A DNA stretch of 46,311 nt from a virus. The stretch lies in IMG/VR virus record IMGVR_UViG_3300033145_000333, positions 1-46,311 of that record. One strand, given 5' to 3'. The notes beneath the pieces are model-generated. The model ran no database searches. It saw nothing but the letters and a program-made list of their open reading frames with translations, and was not told where the DNA came from. A program made the translations under genes and the position numbers. Shown here piece by piece: positions 17,168-26,107 of this stretch. Position 1 is the first letter of the stretch, and every line of letters begins with the position of its first letter.

Positions 17168-18481
17168 CTATACTACTGCTATATCTCTATAAACACCGTT
17201 CTGATCTACAGCAGGGCAAGCAAATTGAATCCATTTTGTGAAGTATGCAATATACTTAGGATCAAATCCACCAGAACTAGATGGTTTTAATTTCCACATA
17301 GATCCATTCATATTTTCCCATCCATCATTTCTACCAGTAATCATATACCATTTATCTGTGTTTAATGCCCAGATATTTCCCTTACGTAATTTTTCATCTA
17401 TTAACAAAGGAATTTTTCTATCACGATAAAAGTATGCAGGTACTTCATCACCCATTGGAGTTCTGGTAAAATAATCAGCTATGATGATTCTATCTGATTT
17501 TTGAGCTGCTATGATTGCATCTTCTACTTCATAATTAAGACACAATACTTTAACTGCTCCTGCATATTTCTTTTCTATGTTGTTTAACAATTTACGAAGT
17601 ATTTTTTCTCGGTATGGTACAGCAGTATTATCATTATGTTCAACTTTACAATTAAGAATATCATAAGAAGATCTTGTTAAACCATAAAGAGTTGTATTAA
17701 TAGCATCATCGCCACCATAAGAAGAATCTGTATAATCATTAGCACTATCAATGATATTTTCAAGAGTGTTAAAAGCATAAGATCCTGATGCATGAAGAAC
17801 ACCATCAAGAAATAATCTTCTGCCACTAGCTACATCATCTGTTTGATCTGAACTGTTATCAGCATCTTTTAATGTAAATTTAACATCACTATTGATAGCT
17901 CCAACAGTAAAACAACTAGATCCAGATAAACCAGATGATAAATCGCTCCCTTGAGATTGAGTTAATTGTGTATTAGAACTAGATGTTAATATTCTCATCC
18001 CTCTTTCTAACCTAGAAGTTTCATCAACAATTTGATCATCAGAACCAACTACAGCAGCAGTATACTTTGCTAATGCTCCATATCTATCTCCTGCAAATAA
18101 TGTATTGATAATTCTAGGATATACATCTACAATTTCTTCTTTTAATTGAACCATAATATCTCCAATTAAAGAATCTGATTGCAATGTAACATCATCAACT
18201 TCTGTAGACAATCTAACACATGAATTACAGTCTATAGTTTGTCTTTGGTATTGAGATTTACCAGAAGCAGGAAATGCTCCTGTATTCATAGTTACACCCA
18301 TATTTGTTGCAAACTTAAATGGAATATAAGCGTATCTATTCCTTCCAGTTACGTCAAGTTCTGCAAATTCCTTCTTCATATATTGTGTTAATTTCATAGA
18401 TGAAGGAACAGAACTTTCTATAACATCTAAAGGATATTCTTCTAAAGTTACATGTTGTAAATCTGATAATGAAATACCCAT
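17168..18481 (-). CDS. Major capsid protein, HK97 fold
   Basis: The protein has 437 residues and directly follows the acidic scaffold gene. Features typical of P22/T7-class HK97-fold capsids are an N-terminal arm, an E-loop region rich in Gly/Thr/Arg (NTGAFPASGKSQYQRQTI), a spine-like helix (DIMVQLKEEIVDVYPRIINT), and a C-terminal A-domain (KKYAGAVKVLCLNYEVEDAI, DYFTRTPMGDEVPAYFYRD, KRKIPLL-like strand then WYMITGRNDGWENM). A Ser/Thr/Asp-rich insertion at about 150-230 may be surface-exposed. AGGAGG is 8 bases upstream. It assembles the procapsid with the scaffold and portal. Confidence 0.8.
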   Translation of the reverse strand: MGISLSDLQHVTLEEYPLDVIESSVPSSMKLTQYMKKEFAELDVTGRNRYAYIPFKFATNMGVTMNTGAFPASGKSQYQRQTIDCNSCVRLSTEVDDVTLQSDSLIGDIMVQLKEEIVDVYPRIINTLFAGDRYGALAKYTAAVVGSDDQIVDETSRLERGMRILTSSSNTQLTQSQGSDLSSGLSGSSCFTVGAINSDVKFTLKDADNSSDQTDDVASGRRLFLDGVLHASGSYAFNTLENIIDSANDYTDSSYGGDDAINTTLYGLTRSSYDILNCKVEHNDNTAVPYREKILRKLLNNIEKKYAGAVKVLCLNYEVEDAIIAAQKSDRIIIADYFTRTPMGDEVPAYFYRDRKIPLLIDEKLRKGNIWALNTDKWYMITGRNDGWENMNGSMWKLKPSSSGGFDPKYIAYFTKWIQFACPAVDQNGVYRDIAVV

Positions 18482-18493
18482 TTTATTTTCCTC

Positions 18494-19318
18494 CTATTTA
18501 TTTTTTGATCGTAGATTATCTAATATTTTAACAGCAGAGTTTCTTATACTGTTATCATCTTTATAATCCACTTTTATTTTTTCTTCTTCATTAGCAGGTT
18601 TAGTTTCTACAGGAACTTCTTCTCCTGATAATAAATCCTGCACTTCCTTAGCTTTTTCTTCTTCTGTCTTTTCCGTACCTTCTTTTCCGTTTTTTTCTTC
18701 CGCTTCTTTCTTTTCTTTTGCTTCTCTTGCAGTTTTTTCTTCATCAGTTTCAGCAGCACTCTCGTCTGCTTTAAATTTTTCTTTAGTTATCTTAATTGCT
18801 TCATCTAAATTCTTAGCCTTACCTGTAGATAAAAGATATATTGCATATTCCTCATCTACATTATCAACTGCACATTTACTTTTTACTTTATCTCTAAATG
18901 CGATTAAATCTTTATCTTGAGTATTTTGTGTTAGTACATTAACTTTATCAGTTAAATCTTTAACTAACTTTAATAAATCACTTTCTACTGTTTCATTCTT
19001 TTTTTCTTCACTCATTATATTTTCTCCTTCTATAATATTTTCTTTATTGTTTTCATTATCTTCTTCTATAGTTTCATTGTCTGCTACTTTTACAGTAGCC
19101 TCCCAATAACCTGGTTTATTACTATCTGCTTTTTTAATAGTTTCATAAACATAGTTTAATGTTTGATTATTTTTAGTGTATTCCTCATTAGTCATTATCA
19201 CATATTTTCCTGATTCCACTCCTTTAATAAAATCAGCAGTTTTAAATTCTTCTTTGTTATCTTCCAACCCATAACTAAACTTTTCCTGAATAATACTTTC
19301 TTTTTTTACTTCTTCCAT
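18494..19318 (-). CDS. Scaffolding protein
   Basis: The 274-residue protein is very acidic and Lys/Glu-rich, with coiled-coil segments (LLKLVKDLTDKVNVLTQ; EEKTAREAKEKKEAEEK). It ends in a short basic helix (AVKILDNLRSKNK), as in T7 gp9 and P22 gp8, where the basic tail docks to the capsid. It lies between portal and capsid, the classical position. The start has GGAGG 9 bases upstream. Sequence identity to a known scaffold is not claimed; composition and position carry the call. Confidence 0.75.
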   Translation of the reverse strand: MEEVKKESIIQEKFSYGLEDNKEEFKTADFIKGVESGKYVIMTNEEYTKNNQTLNYVYETIKKADSNKPGYWEATVKVADNETIEEDNENNKENIIEGENIMSEEKKNETVESDLLKLVKDLTDKVNVLTQNTQDKDLIAFRDKVKSKCAVDNVDEEYAIYLLSTGKAKNLDEAIKITKEKFKADESAAETDEEKTAREAKEKKEAEEKNGKEGTEKTEEEKAKEVQDLLSGEEVPVETKPANEEEKIKVDYKDDNSIRNSAVKILDNLRSKNK

Positions 19319-19345
19319 ATTTTACTGCCTCCTTTTCGACTGCTC

Positions 19346-19376
19346 GCCCTGCCAATCATCTTAGATTAGCAGGGGC
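19346..19376 (-). other. Strong hairpin in the portal-scaffold leader
   Basis: GCCCTGCCAATC (19346-19357) pairs with GATTAGCAGGGGC (19364-19376) around a 6-nt loop, with one bulged base and one G-U type pair. It is the strongest simple hairpin in the late block and fills the 119-base gap between portal stop and scaffold start. On the late mRNA it is not followed by a U-run. A role in mRNA stability, processing or attenuation is inferred. Confidence 0.6.
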
Positions 19377-19437
19377 TTGGTCTTTTATTAAAATCAGTTA
19401 AGAGGGAAAGAACGGAAACCTCTAACCAACTTAATAG

Positions 19438-21459
19438 TTACTGTTGTGGTGCTTGTCCTTGCTGTTGTTGTATTTGTCCTTGCTGCATTTGCATAAACCT
19501 TTGTTGTACCTGTGCTGCATAAGCTTGTGCTGTTTGCTGAATATGCATCATCATGTATTGTCCTCTAGTCATTTCTTGTTCTATAGGTTGTCCTGTCTGT
19601 GGGTCTACACCTATTACTACAGGAGCTTCCATAGGTAAATCTTTAATCTGACTAAAAGATTCAGTTATATATTCGTTTTTATGTTCTAATAAATGAACAT
19701 CCATCTTTTCAAATGGATTGAGTTCTACAGGTAAGCCTTGTTCTATTAATCCATTCTCTCTTACAGAGTTCTTTGTATCTATATCAAACTTTTGTTGAAA
19801 CCTCTTTATATCATTATAGCCTAAATTACTTAATACTGTTGGTAATAGTTCCATAGGGAAAGCACCAACAGGAGCAAGTGTTTGAGCTAATGTTACAAGT
19901 TGTTCTGTTTGAAGTGCTTTAGACATAGGTGCTGAACTTCCTTTAATAACTTTTACAGAACTAAAAGCAATCTTTTCTTTCTTAAACTTATCTACACTAA
20001 TTACTTCATCTTTACCTACTAATTCTACTAATCTATCATTACTATAAAATTGTTTCATAAGTTTTAAAGCTTTTTCATAAAACTCTGCTTCATTAACTTC
20101 TTTAAGTTGTGCATATATACCCATACGTTTTGTTGATTGTTCTACCATAAACATAAGATGTGAAGTAGATCTAACATTAGGTGGATTCTTACCTAATAAA
20201 GCTTCATTAGTTCCTGATGCAGTTTGCATCTGTTCATCAGCTATTTTACTAGCATTTAATACATCAGAGTTCATAGGATTACCTGACAAATAATATGCAG
20301 GTGTTTGTCCTGCTTTTTCTACTCCTGTATAAGAATATGGTACAGCAATATTATCTCCTGGTTCAAGATCTTTTTTATTAATTATTAGATCTTCATTATA
20401 AAATAATTTATTTTTAGCTGTAGCTTGTAAATTTTCAAGAAGGAGGCAATTCATTATATTAAAATTTTTCTGTGCATCCATCATATCTTCTACTACACTA
20501 GAACAATACTTATATTGGTATTCGTCATAATTATACTTATATTCTATTATATTCCATGTTCCATCTTGTTGCATAAAATTATAAGGAAGTGGATCGTTTT
20601 CACCGTTAAGTAATACTCTATTCGCAAGTATAAGTGTTCTACCTTTAGGAAATTTTGTATTTGGTTTTTCAAATAGGTATTTAACTAATATAGGTTTCTT
20701 CCTATATTTAATTTCTTCATCCATTGTATTTTCTTCAAGTCTATTTTGATTAAGCATACTATCTACTCTTTTAAATACACCTGATATTTCTTTACCGCCT
20801 TTATCTAATAAATCTTTTTCTTTTACTTTTGGGAACTTATTTAATATCCATGACAATGATCTATATTTAAGTAACATTAATTTATCATTATCTTCTAAAT
20901 CAACATTTAAAGATGGTTTAACTATATTAAATGGTGAAAGTATTTCTACAAAAAGATCTCCTTCATAAGTACCATCTTTCTTAACTTTACCTTTTTTTTC
21001 ATTCCAAGTAATCATTTTATATGCAGATCCAAATACTAATACCCAATTATCTAACTTAATATTTTTAAGCCCATTTTTTGTTTTCTTATCTATAAAAGGT
21101 ATTAACTTAGAACATATATCAGCATCATCTAATGCTTTTTTTTCACTATTTTCTGGTATAACTTCAAACAATGGTGTTGTAGAATTTAACAATGCAACTT
21201 GTTCTTTTATATAAGGTTTAATTTTATTATAAGATAAATACTCTCTACCATTAACTTGTGAACGTGGTGTAAATAAACCAGAAGAATCTTCATTCCACCT
21301 AACCCATTGCTTACTTGAATAAAAGGCTAAATATAAAAACCATCTTTTTTCAATCTCTGTTTTTTGTTCAGTATATTCAGAAAAGAAATCTTCTACATAT
21401 TGTATTATTTCTATATCTTTTCTATTTTCTTTTTTAGGTTTTTTTATTTTAATTGACAT
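19438..21459 (-). CDS. Portal protein (P22-like)
   Basis: This 673-residue protein has portal hallmarks: an N-terminal helical region with WFLYLAFYSSKQWVRWNED, LSYNKIKPYIKEQVALLNST near residue 80, a central SSVVEDMMDAQKNFNIMNCL helix, and SGTNEALLGKNPPNVRSTSH followed by a long stem helix. A Gln-rich C-terminal tail (MQMQQGQIQQQQGQAP) recalls the barrel of P22-type portals that senses headful packaging. The dodecameric portal would recruit terminase and later the adaptor. Its start shares a base with the upstream stop. Confidence 0.85.
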   Translation of the reverse strand: MSIKIKKPKKENRKDIEIIQYVEDFFSEYTEQKTEIEKRWFLYLAFYSSKQWVRWNEDSSGLFTPRSQVNGREYLSYNKIKPYIKEQVALLNSTTPLFEVIPENSEKKALDDADICSKLIPFIDKKTKNGLKNIKLDNWVLVFGSAYKMITWNEKKGKVKKDGTYEGDLFVEILSPFNIVKPSLNVDLEDNDKLMLLKYRSLSWILNKFPKVKEKDLLDKGGKEISGVFKRVDSMLNQNRLEENTMDEEIKYRKKPILVKYLFEKPNTKFPKGRTLILANRVLLNGENDPLPYNFMQQDGTWNIIEYKYNYDEYQYKYCSSVVEDMMDAQKNFNIMNCLLLENLQATAKNKLFYNEDLIINKKDLEPGDNIAVPYSYTGVEKAGQTPAYYLSGNPMNSDVLNASKIADEQMQTASGTNEALLGKNPPNVRSTSHLMFMVEQSTKRMGIYAQLKEVNEAEFYEKALKLMKQFYSNDRLVELVGKDEVISVDKFKKEKIAFSSVKVIKGSSAPMSKALQTEQLVTLAQTLAPVGAFPMELLPTVLSNLGYNDIKRFQQKFDIDTKNSVRENGLIEQGLPVELNPFEKMDVHLLEHKNEYITESFSQIKDLPMEAPVVIGVDPQTGQPIEQEMTRGQYMMMHIQQTAQAYAAQVQQRFMQMQQGQIQQQQGQAPQQ

Positions 21460-21791
21460 TAGAATGTTTCTCCTTCTTCTTCAAATGCCTTTAAAGCTGC
21501 TTTGAGGCTATAACCATCTTTTGTTATTGCATTATTTACCCAATCAAATTTAATTGGATCTAAATGTAAATTTTTTAAATGTTCCTTTGTTACATTAGTA
21601 TTTTCTGTTTTTTCTATATAAGAAGTTATTACAGCAAATGTAACACCAAATATAGATCCTATTTCATTATCCCTGTTATCATATAGGAAAAAATTATATG
21701 TTCCATTTTTGTTACATTCTCTTGTATAGTTTTCAAATTCAAGTTCATAACTACGAGAATTAGAATTTACAACTTGAATAGTAAACTTCAT
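21459..21791 (-). CDS. Small protein upstream of portal, unknown
   Basis: The protein has 110 residues and begins MKFTIQVVNSNSRSYELEFE with beta-like strands. A helical C-terminus carries DPIKFDWVNNAITKDGYSLK. It is coupled by one-base TAATG overlaps to genes on both sides. Family and function are not recognised. Confidence 0.6.
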   Translation of the reverse strand: MKFTIQVVNSNSRSYELEFENYTRECNKNGTYNFFLYDNRDNEIGSIFGVTFAVITSYIEKTENTNVTKEHLKNLHLDPIKFDWVNNAITKDGYSLKAALKAFEEEGETF

Positions 21792-22147
21792 TATTTATCT
21801 CCATTATCTAAATGATTTACAATAGCTTTTAAATACACATCTACTTTTTTAAGCTTTTCATCAAGTATAAGACTTCTAGCAAATTCAGCTAAACGATTAA
21901 TAAGTAATAAAGCTTCATCTAATGAATCAATACCATTAACATGTTTTAGTATAAGTTTATTATTTTCATCTACACCAAAACCTATATATTTTGGTAGTAT
22001 TACTTTATTTTCTATTTTTGGTTCTTCTACATTATCTATTTTTCTATCAATTTGTTCTTCTCCCATTTCTTTAATTACATTTTCCTCAACCACTTTTTCT
22101 ACTTTAATTACATGTTTTAAATTTCTATTCTTTTTTTTCTTACTCAT
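21791..22147 (-). CDS. Small charged protein in packaging cluster, unknown
   Basis: The protein has 118 residues: a very basic start (MSKKKKNRNLKH), an acidic middle, then a helical C-terminus (SLDEALLLINRLAEFARSLI) that could oligomerise. AGGAGG is present upstream and the stop overlaps the next start. No family is recognised. Confidence 0.6.
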   Translation of the reverse strand: MSKKKKNRNLKHVIKVEKVVEENVIKEMGEEQIDRKIDNVEEPKIENKVILPKYIGFGVDENNKLILKHVNGIDSLDEALLLINRLAEFARSLILDEKLKKVDVYLKAIVNHLDNGDK

Positions 22148-22173
22148 AGATACATCCTCCTTTAAGGATATTA

Positions 22174-22413
22174 CTACATCTTTCTTATTATTGATGTAGA
22201 ATCAATTAAATCATATTCACCTTCGTGAATAGATATTTTATCTATATCTCTATCCTGATATACAATACTATCACCTTTTATATAATCAGTAAGTTTTCCT
22301 TTTTCTTCTCTTACAGCATATATATTACCTAATCTAATAGGTAACACCTTATCACCTTTATTAAGATATTGTGTTTCTCTATATTTTACTAAAATATTCT
22401 TTTTTACACTCAT
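22174..22413 (-). CDS. Small beta protein downstream of terminase, unknown
   Basis: The 79-residue protein seems to be a small barrel: NKGDKVLPIRLGNIYAVREE, DYIKGDSIVYQD and ISIHEGEYDLID. AAGGAG precedes the ATG, which lies 12 bases after the terminase stop. Function unknown. Confidence 0.6.
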   Translation of the reverse strand: MSVKKNILVKYRETQYLNKGDKVLPIRLGNIYAVREEKGKLTDYIKGDSIVYQDRDIDKISIHEGEYDLIDSTSIIRKM

Positions 22414-22425
22414 AATTATATCTCC

Positions 22426-24024
22426 TTATTCTATTCCATAACTGAAATCATTAAATAAGTCATATTCATTTACTTTAGGTACATCAAAGAAATTAGGCAT
22501 TTCTGATTCTGGTTCTATATCTTTAGGAACTCTAACTAATTGTGTTATATACTGAAAAGCATCTAATAAGTCAATACCATAATCAGTTACATAAGGTGTA
22601 AAGTCTACTAATTCTGTTACCAGTTCATCACACTTAGAAGTATGATTCTTTGTATTTCTACATAATTTAATATTATCTTCTAAACTAGGTGATATACCTA
22701 ATATCCTATCTGATTTACTTTTATTTCTAGTCATTAAAGGAAATGTTCTTAATCTTTTTCCTTGTATTTTATACGCCATCTGCATAAAAGGTCGTAATAT
22801 TGATTGCTGTGCACCTGATTCAATACCTATACATTTAGGTTTATATTTACTAGATATTTTAAACATATAATTAATTAAAGCACCTACCTCTAATTTTATT
22901 TTTATACATTCAATAATCCAATAAATTCCTTTAGGGCATATTGCATATATTATAATACCTGTATGACTTCTTCTTTTCTTACTCTCGGCACTAAATCCAG
23001 GATCAATTACTATAAATACATTACGATTCTTTGGAAGTTCATCTATATTAAACCACATTTTATTTCTATCAAATAAGCTTTGCTTAAATGGTTTATCTAA
23101 TGAATCACTCCAAGTATTCATATACTGCCTAGTAAAATGAACTACACCCATACCAAGACTGGTACGTTTAATATAAGTTGGTGTATAAAGAGAAGGACAT
23201 ATATTTTTACCTTTATATATATACCCTTTACTTATTACCTTAAATAAACTAGATAAATCTTTATCTTCATCTGTAATAGGATTAGCAATACGTTCAAGTA
23301 AATCACGTTTATGCCATAATGTACCTATAAGAAGTATTTTATTACCTCCAATAATAGGTAAGCTACGTTTAAAATAACTAACTACCTTTTCTACTTGATC
23401 TATATTTAAACTATTTTCTTTATCGTAAAGGTCGTCCATTATCCATATATCAACATGAGTTCCTGCTGATGCTGCATCTACTCCACCAGAAGATATTGTA
23501 TATTCATGTTGACCTTGTTTTCTTAAAGTATTTTTAGATACTAGAAACCCATAAGCTGTCCAATTTGTATCATTAACAAAATCACCCCAAAGTTCTCTTA
23601 TTAATACATTTTGTTCAAATATTTCTTTAATCACACTTACAAAATTTTTAGATGATAAATAACGTGTCATTGAATCTATCTGTATTTTTATATTAGGATT
23701 TAATAAAATATTCCATATTGAATAATATATAGTTCCTATTGTTGATTTTAAAAATTCACGAGGGTATCTAATTTCTATAGCATTAACTTCATCATCCCAT
23801 CCATATTGAAGTTTATCACAATATATCTTATATTCATCAGTACTTTTAATATACTCATTAATACGATTATTTATTATTACTTCCGTAACAAATACATAAA
23901 AGCTATCTTCTGCTCTCTTTTTAAGTACTTGTTTCTTTTTTTGAGAAAGCAAATTTACTATACGTTTTTGTTTAGCTTTAGATAAACTAGCAAAACCCTT
24001 AGCTGCTTTCTTATTTACTTTCAT
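22426..24024 (-). CDS. terL: Terminase large subunit (ATPase-nuclease)
   Basis: The protein has 532 residues. The ATPase domain shows the variant P-loop PREFLKST (88-95), Walker B IWIMDD (193-198) and the coupling motif LIGTLWH (232-238). The RNase-H-like nuclease domain shows Asp341 (FIVIDPGF), Glu402 (CIGIESG) and Asp488 (DLLDAFQYI). It cuts and pumps DNA into the procapsid through the portal. The ATG at 24024 is chosen because AAGGAG lies 7 bases upstream; an in-frame TTG precedes it. It overlaps the end of the upstream gene by 14 bases. Confidence 0.92.
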   Translation of the reverse strand: MKVNKKAAKGFASLSKAKQKRIVNLLSQKKKQVLKKRAEDSFYVFVTEVIINNRINEYIKSTDEYKIYCDKLQYGWDDEVNAIEIRYPREFLKSTIGTIYYSIWNILLNPNIKIQIDSMTRYLSSKNFVSVIKEIFEQNVLIRELWGDFVNDTNWTAYGFLVSKNTLRKQGQHEYTISSGGVDAASAGTHVDIWIMDDLYDKENSLNIDQVEKVVSYFKRSLPIIGGNKILLIGTLWHKRDLLERIANPITDEDKDLSSLFKVISKGYIYKGKNICPSLYTPTYIKRTSLGMGVVHFTRQYMNTWSDSLDKPFKQSLFDRNKMWFNIDELPKNRNVFIVIDPGFSAESKKRRSHTGIIIYAICPKGIYWIIECIKIKLEVGALINYMFKISSKYKPKCIGIESGAQQSILRPFMQMAYKIQGKRLRTFPLMTRNKSKSDRILGISPSLEDNIKLCRNTKNHTSKCDELVTELVDFTPYVTDYGIDLLDAFQYITQLVRVPKDIEPESEMPNFFDVPKVNEYDLFNDFSYGIE

Positions 24025-24319
24025 CAATTAACTCCTTCAATTCTTTATCAACTTCCTCTACTGTCATACTGTCTAAATCTTTTTCGTCATCTTTAAGATC
24101 TATAGATTTATTAAAGTCAGGAAGCCATTTCTCTAATATATGTACTGCACTCTTAAAATCAACAGCTTTTATACCTTCGACATTATCCTTATAATCACGT
24201 ATAATTTTTAAAGCACCATCTACAATATTGGTCATATTACTGATAATCTTATTCTGTATTTGTCGCTTCTTTATTTCATACTTCCTTAAAATATTTTCTT
24301 GGCTTGGAACACGAGGCAT
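24011..24319 (-). CDS. Small terminase subunit candidate
   Basis: This 102-residue helical protein is the first gene of the late block and overlaps the large terminase by 14 bases. It begins with a basic helix (ILRKYEIKKRQIQNKIISNM), then a helix-rich centre and an acidic tail (DDEKDLDSMTVEEVDKELKE). This matches the architecture of small terminases that bind pac or cos DNA, but without a recognised HTH. The call rests mainly on position. AGGAGG is 10 bases upstream. Confidence 0.55.
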   Translation of the reverse strand: MPRVPSQENILRKYEIKKRQIQNKIISNMTNIVDGALKIIRDYKDNVEGIKAVDFKSAVHILEKWLPDFNKSIDLKDDEKDLDSMTVEEVDKELKELIDESK

Positions 24320-24610
24320 AATATTTTTCCTCCTATATAATAACCCTTAAAGAGTTATATATTTATATATAAGTCAAAGTAGGCATAGAAATACTATGTC
24401 AGGAATAAATAATGTAAACCTTTAAAATGTTATGTTATAGGACAATATACCACCTAACTCCTAAAAATTCTGGGAAAAATTTTGGAGTATTTTTAAAAAA
24501 GTAATAGCTAAATAGTGAGGTGACAACACCCACCTATAATGTAATTAACTATATATACATCATCCCTAATACCCCGTACCATAGGATTTTTTGTACTGAC
24601 ACGGGCTGAT

Positions 24611-24620
24611 AGTATAACAT
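24611..24620 (-). promoter_or_regulatory. Candidate late promoter, extended -10
   Basis: On the minus strand this reads ATGTTATACT, the same extended -10 box used by two early promoters (29702 and 31989). No TTGACA-like box lies 17 bases upstream, which is typical of activator-dependent promoters. It points to the terminase genes about 290 bases downstream. Confidence 0.4.
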
Positions 24621-24658
24621 GTGCTGTGATGTATATTATTATAGTATAGTATGACGTG

Positions 24659-24680
24659 ATGTTCATAGGATAGTGAACAT
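24659..24680. repeat. Inverted repeat, operator candidate
   Basis: ATGTTCA (24659-24665) and TGAACAT (24674-24680) form perfect 7-bp arms with an 8-bp spacer. It lies just upstream of the candidate leftward promoter, a sensible place for a dimeric regulator. The only regulator-like protein seen is the HTH candidate at 732. Confidence 0.5.
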
Positions 24681-25088
24681 TAAGCAGGGCAAACTCGCAG
24701 GCTCTCAAGCCCAGATATATATGTATGACCCCATGACATTACAGGGCAGGGCAGAACACAGGACATAGATGTATCATAGTGTTACAAGCGGAACTCATTC
24801 CTGTTATAGTTGCCTCCATACTTGCCTGCTACTGCACGAACTCATACTTATGCGACTTCTAACACCCCTGAAAATTTGCCCTCTGCCTGCTAATACCCAT
24901 AACTATATCCAATTACACCTAATTACACCTAATAACCATTAGATTTATAATAATTATGTTAGTGTTGGAGATAGAGATAAGGTAAAATGCTGAACCCATT
25001 TACTATATAACTAATGTATATAACCTACATAATCTATATAATTAGCATAGGTATAACTAACATAAGTATAGTTTAGATGTAGATAAGG

Positions 25089-25229
25089 CAACATATATTA
25101 TAACAACATATATACTAAGAGGGCTTAAAACTCCTAAAAACAACATATATGTAGAGAGGGGAATGTTATATTAATAGTATAGTTTTTTCATGGAGAATGA
25201 AGATAATAATAGATAAATACAACATATAT
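25089..25229 (+). repeat. Four CAACATATAT direct repeats
   Basis: Identical 10-mers start at 25089, 25104, 25141 and 25220, the last ending about 50 bp before the first early -35 box. Three are part of a longer ACAACATATAT. The core ACAACATA recurs twice in the 28.4-kb repeat region. They could be iterons or operator sites. In AT-rich DNA some recurrence is expected by chance, but four exact copies in 141 bp in the control region is notable. Confidence 0.5.
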
Positions 25230-25277
25230 ATTGTATTATTATAAGGTAAAATACTTTAAAAAACATTGCATATTTAC

Positions 25278-25306
25278 TTGACAAGAGTGTAATATTATGC
25301 TATACT
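25278..25306 (+). promoter_or_regulatory. Early promoter 1 (sigma70)
   Basis: TTGACA (25278-25283), a 17-base spacer ending TATGC, and TATACT (25301-25306). This is a perfect -35 with an extended -10. It drives the first rightward gene 31 bases downstream. Confidence 0.88.
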
Positions 25307-25336
25307 TATATTATAGACAAAGAGGGGAGCAATAAT

Positions 25337-25606
25337 ATGGAATATCTACTGTTAGAATATCCTGAATCAGACAGTAAGAGTTTTGCATTATGTATTAATG
25401 AGAAAGATAAATGGAGAGTAATTGTTTACAAAGAACTAGATGGAAAAACACAAGTAGACCTGCAACATGAGAATAACAAAGATATTGTATATATGGACAT
25501 ATCAGACATAAGTAAATCAAACTTAGATATACCTTCTTATGTAAGGGATCTAATAGATGAAGCTTATCTAGGAATAATGAATAATTGGCTTGACAAACAT
25601 GCATAA
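25337..25606 (+). CDS. First early protein, unknown
   Basis: This 89-residue protein is the first product of the rightward block and is preceded by GAGGGGAG. It is acidic and alpha/beta (FALCINEKDKWRVIVYKELD, DIPSYVRDLIDEAYLGIMNN). Its immediate-early position behind a consensus promoter suggests a host-takeover or anti-defence factor. No family is recognised. The second early promoter overlaps its 3' end. Confidence 0.65.
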   Translation: MEYLLLEYPESDSKSFALCINEKDKWRVIVYKELDGKTQVDLQHENNKDIVYMDISDISKSNLDIPSYVRDLIDEAYLGIMNNWLDKHA

Positions 25607-25618
25607 ATATGCTATACT
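25590..25618 (+). promoter_or_regulatory. Early promoter 2 (sigma70)
   Basis: TTGACA (25590-25595), 17 bases, TATACT (25613-25618) with upstream TATGC. The -35 lies inside the end of the preceding gene. It serves the metalloprotease-like gene at 25648. Confidence 0.87.
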
Positions 25619-25647
25619 TATAATAGAAAGAGAAAGGGGATAATAAT

Positions 25648-26076
25648 ATGAAATATCTATCTACAACAAAAGAAAGAGCAAAAAGACTTCATAAACCTTC
25701 ATATATAGATGAAATTCATAAACATGCTAAACAAAATAATGTATATATTGAACTAAAACTACAAAATTATAGTTATTTTAGAATAACTGACCCTAATTGT
25801 ATATTTTTAGGAGTATCAAATAATTATAATAAAGAAGTTGTTAAACGTATATCTAAAAAGATAGGGTATAATAAACTAGATATAATAGTTGAATATTTAC
25901 ATGAATATTGTCATTTAGTAGATAATAAAAAAAATAGTGATAGATTTTATAGTAGATTACAAAATTATGAAACTGCTAATACAGAAAAAGAAATTATAGC
26001 ATTATATACTACACATAAAAGTGAATTATTAGCAATTAGATTTGCAAGAAAATATAGAAATAGATTTAAAGTATAG
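25648..26076 (+). CDS. Zincin-like metalloprotease candidate (HEYCH)
   Basis: The protein has 142 residues. HEYCH (85-89) follows an Ile-rich helix (LDIIVEYLHEYCHLVD), fitting the HExxH zinc site. A downstream helix has Glu126 (HKSELLAIRFARKY), a candidate third ligand, as in ImmA/IrrE- or SprT-type small zincins. Such phage proteins may cleave host regulators. It has its own promoter and is transcribed early. No signal peptide, so it would act in the cytoplasm. The motif is visible; catalytic activity and target are inference. Confidence 0.6.
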   Translation: MKYLSTTKERAKRLHKPSYIDEIHKHAKQNNVYIELKLQNYSYFRITDPNCIFLGVSNNYNKEVVKRISKKIGYNKLDIIVEYLHEYCHLVDNKKNSDRFYSRLQNYETANTEKEIIALYTTHKSELLAIRFARKYRNRFKV

Positions 26077-26107
26077 ATTTAAAATATAGAAAGCGAGGAT
26101 ATTTGTT

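Larger units (their letters stand above)
24320..25336. promoter_or_regulatory. Divergent control region between late and early blocks
   Basis: About 1 kb without a supportable gene. It holds a leftward extended -10 candidate (24611-24616), a 7-bp inverted repeat (24659-24680), and a visibly GC-richer island (about 24675-24900). It also holds a tandem AATTACACCT pair (24911-24930), four CAACATATAT copies (25089-25229) and the first early promoter (25278-25306). The 12-mer AACTCCTAAAAA occurs at both flanks (24456 and 25129). It probably drives both operons and may also contain replication or packaging signals. Confidence 0.6.

Noticed and set aside
24508-24708. 66-codon open frame on the minus strand in the control region
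   Set aside because: It would start at TTG without a ribosome site, lies across the inverted repeat and late-promoter candidate, and its Ile/Tyr-rich translation has no coherent pattern.
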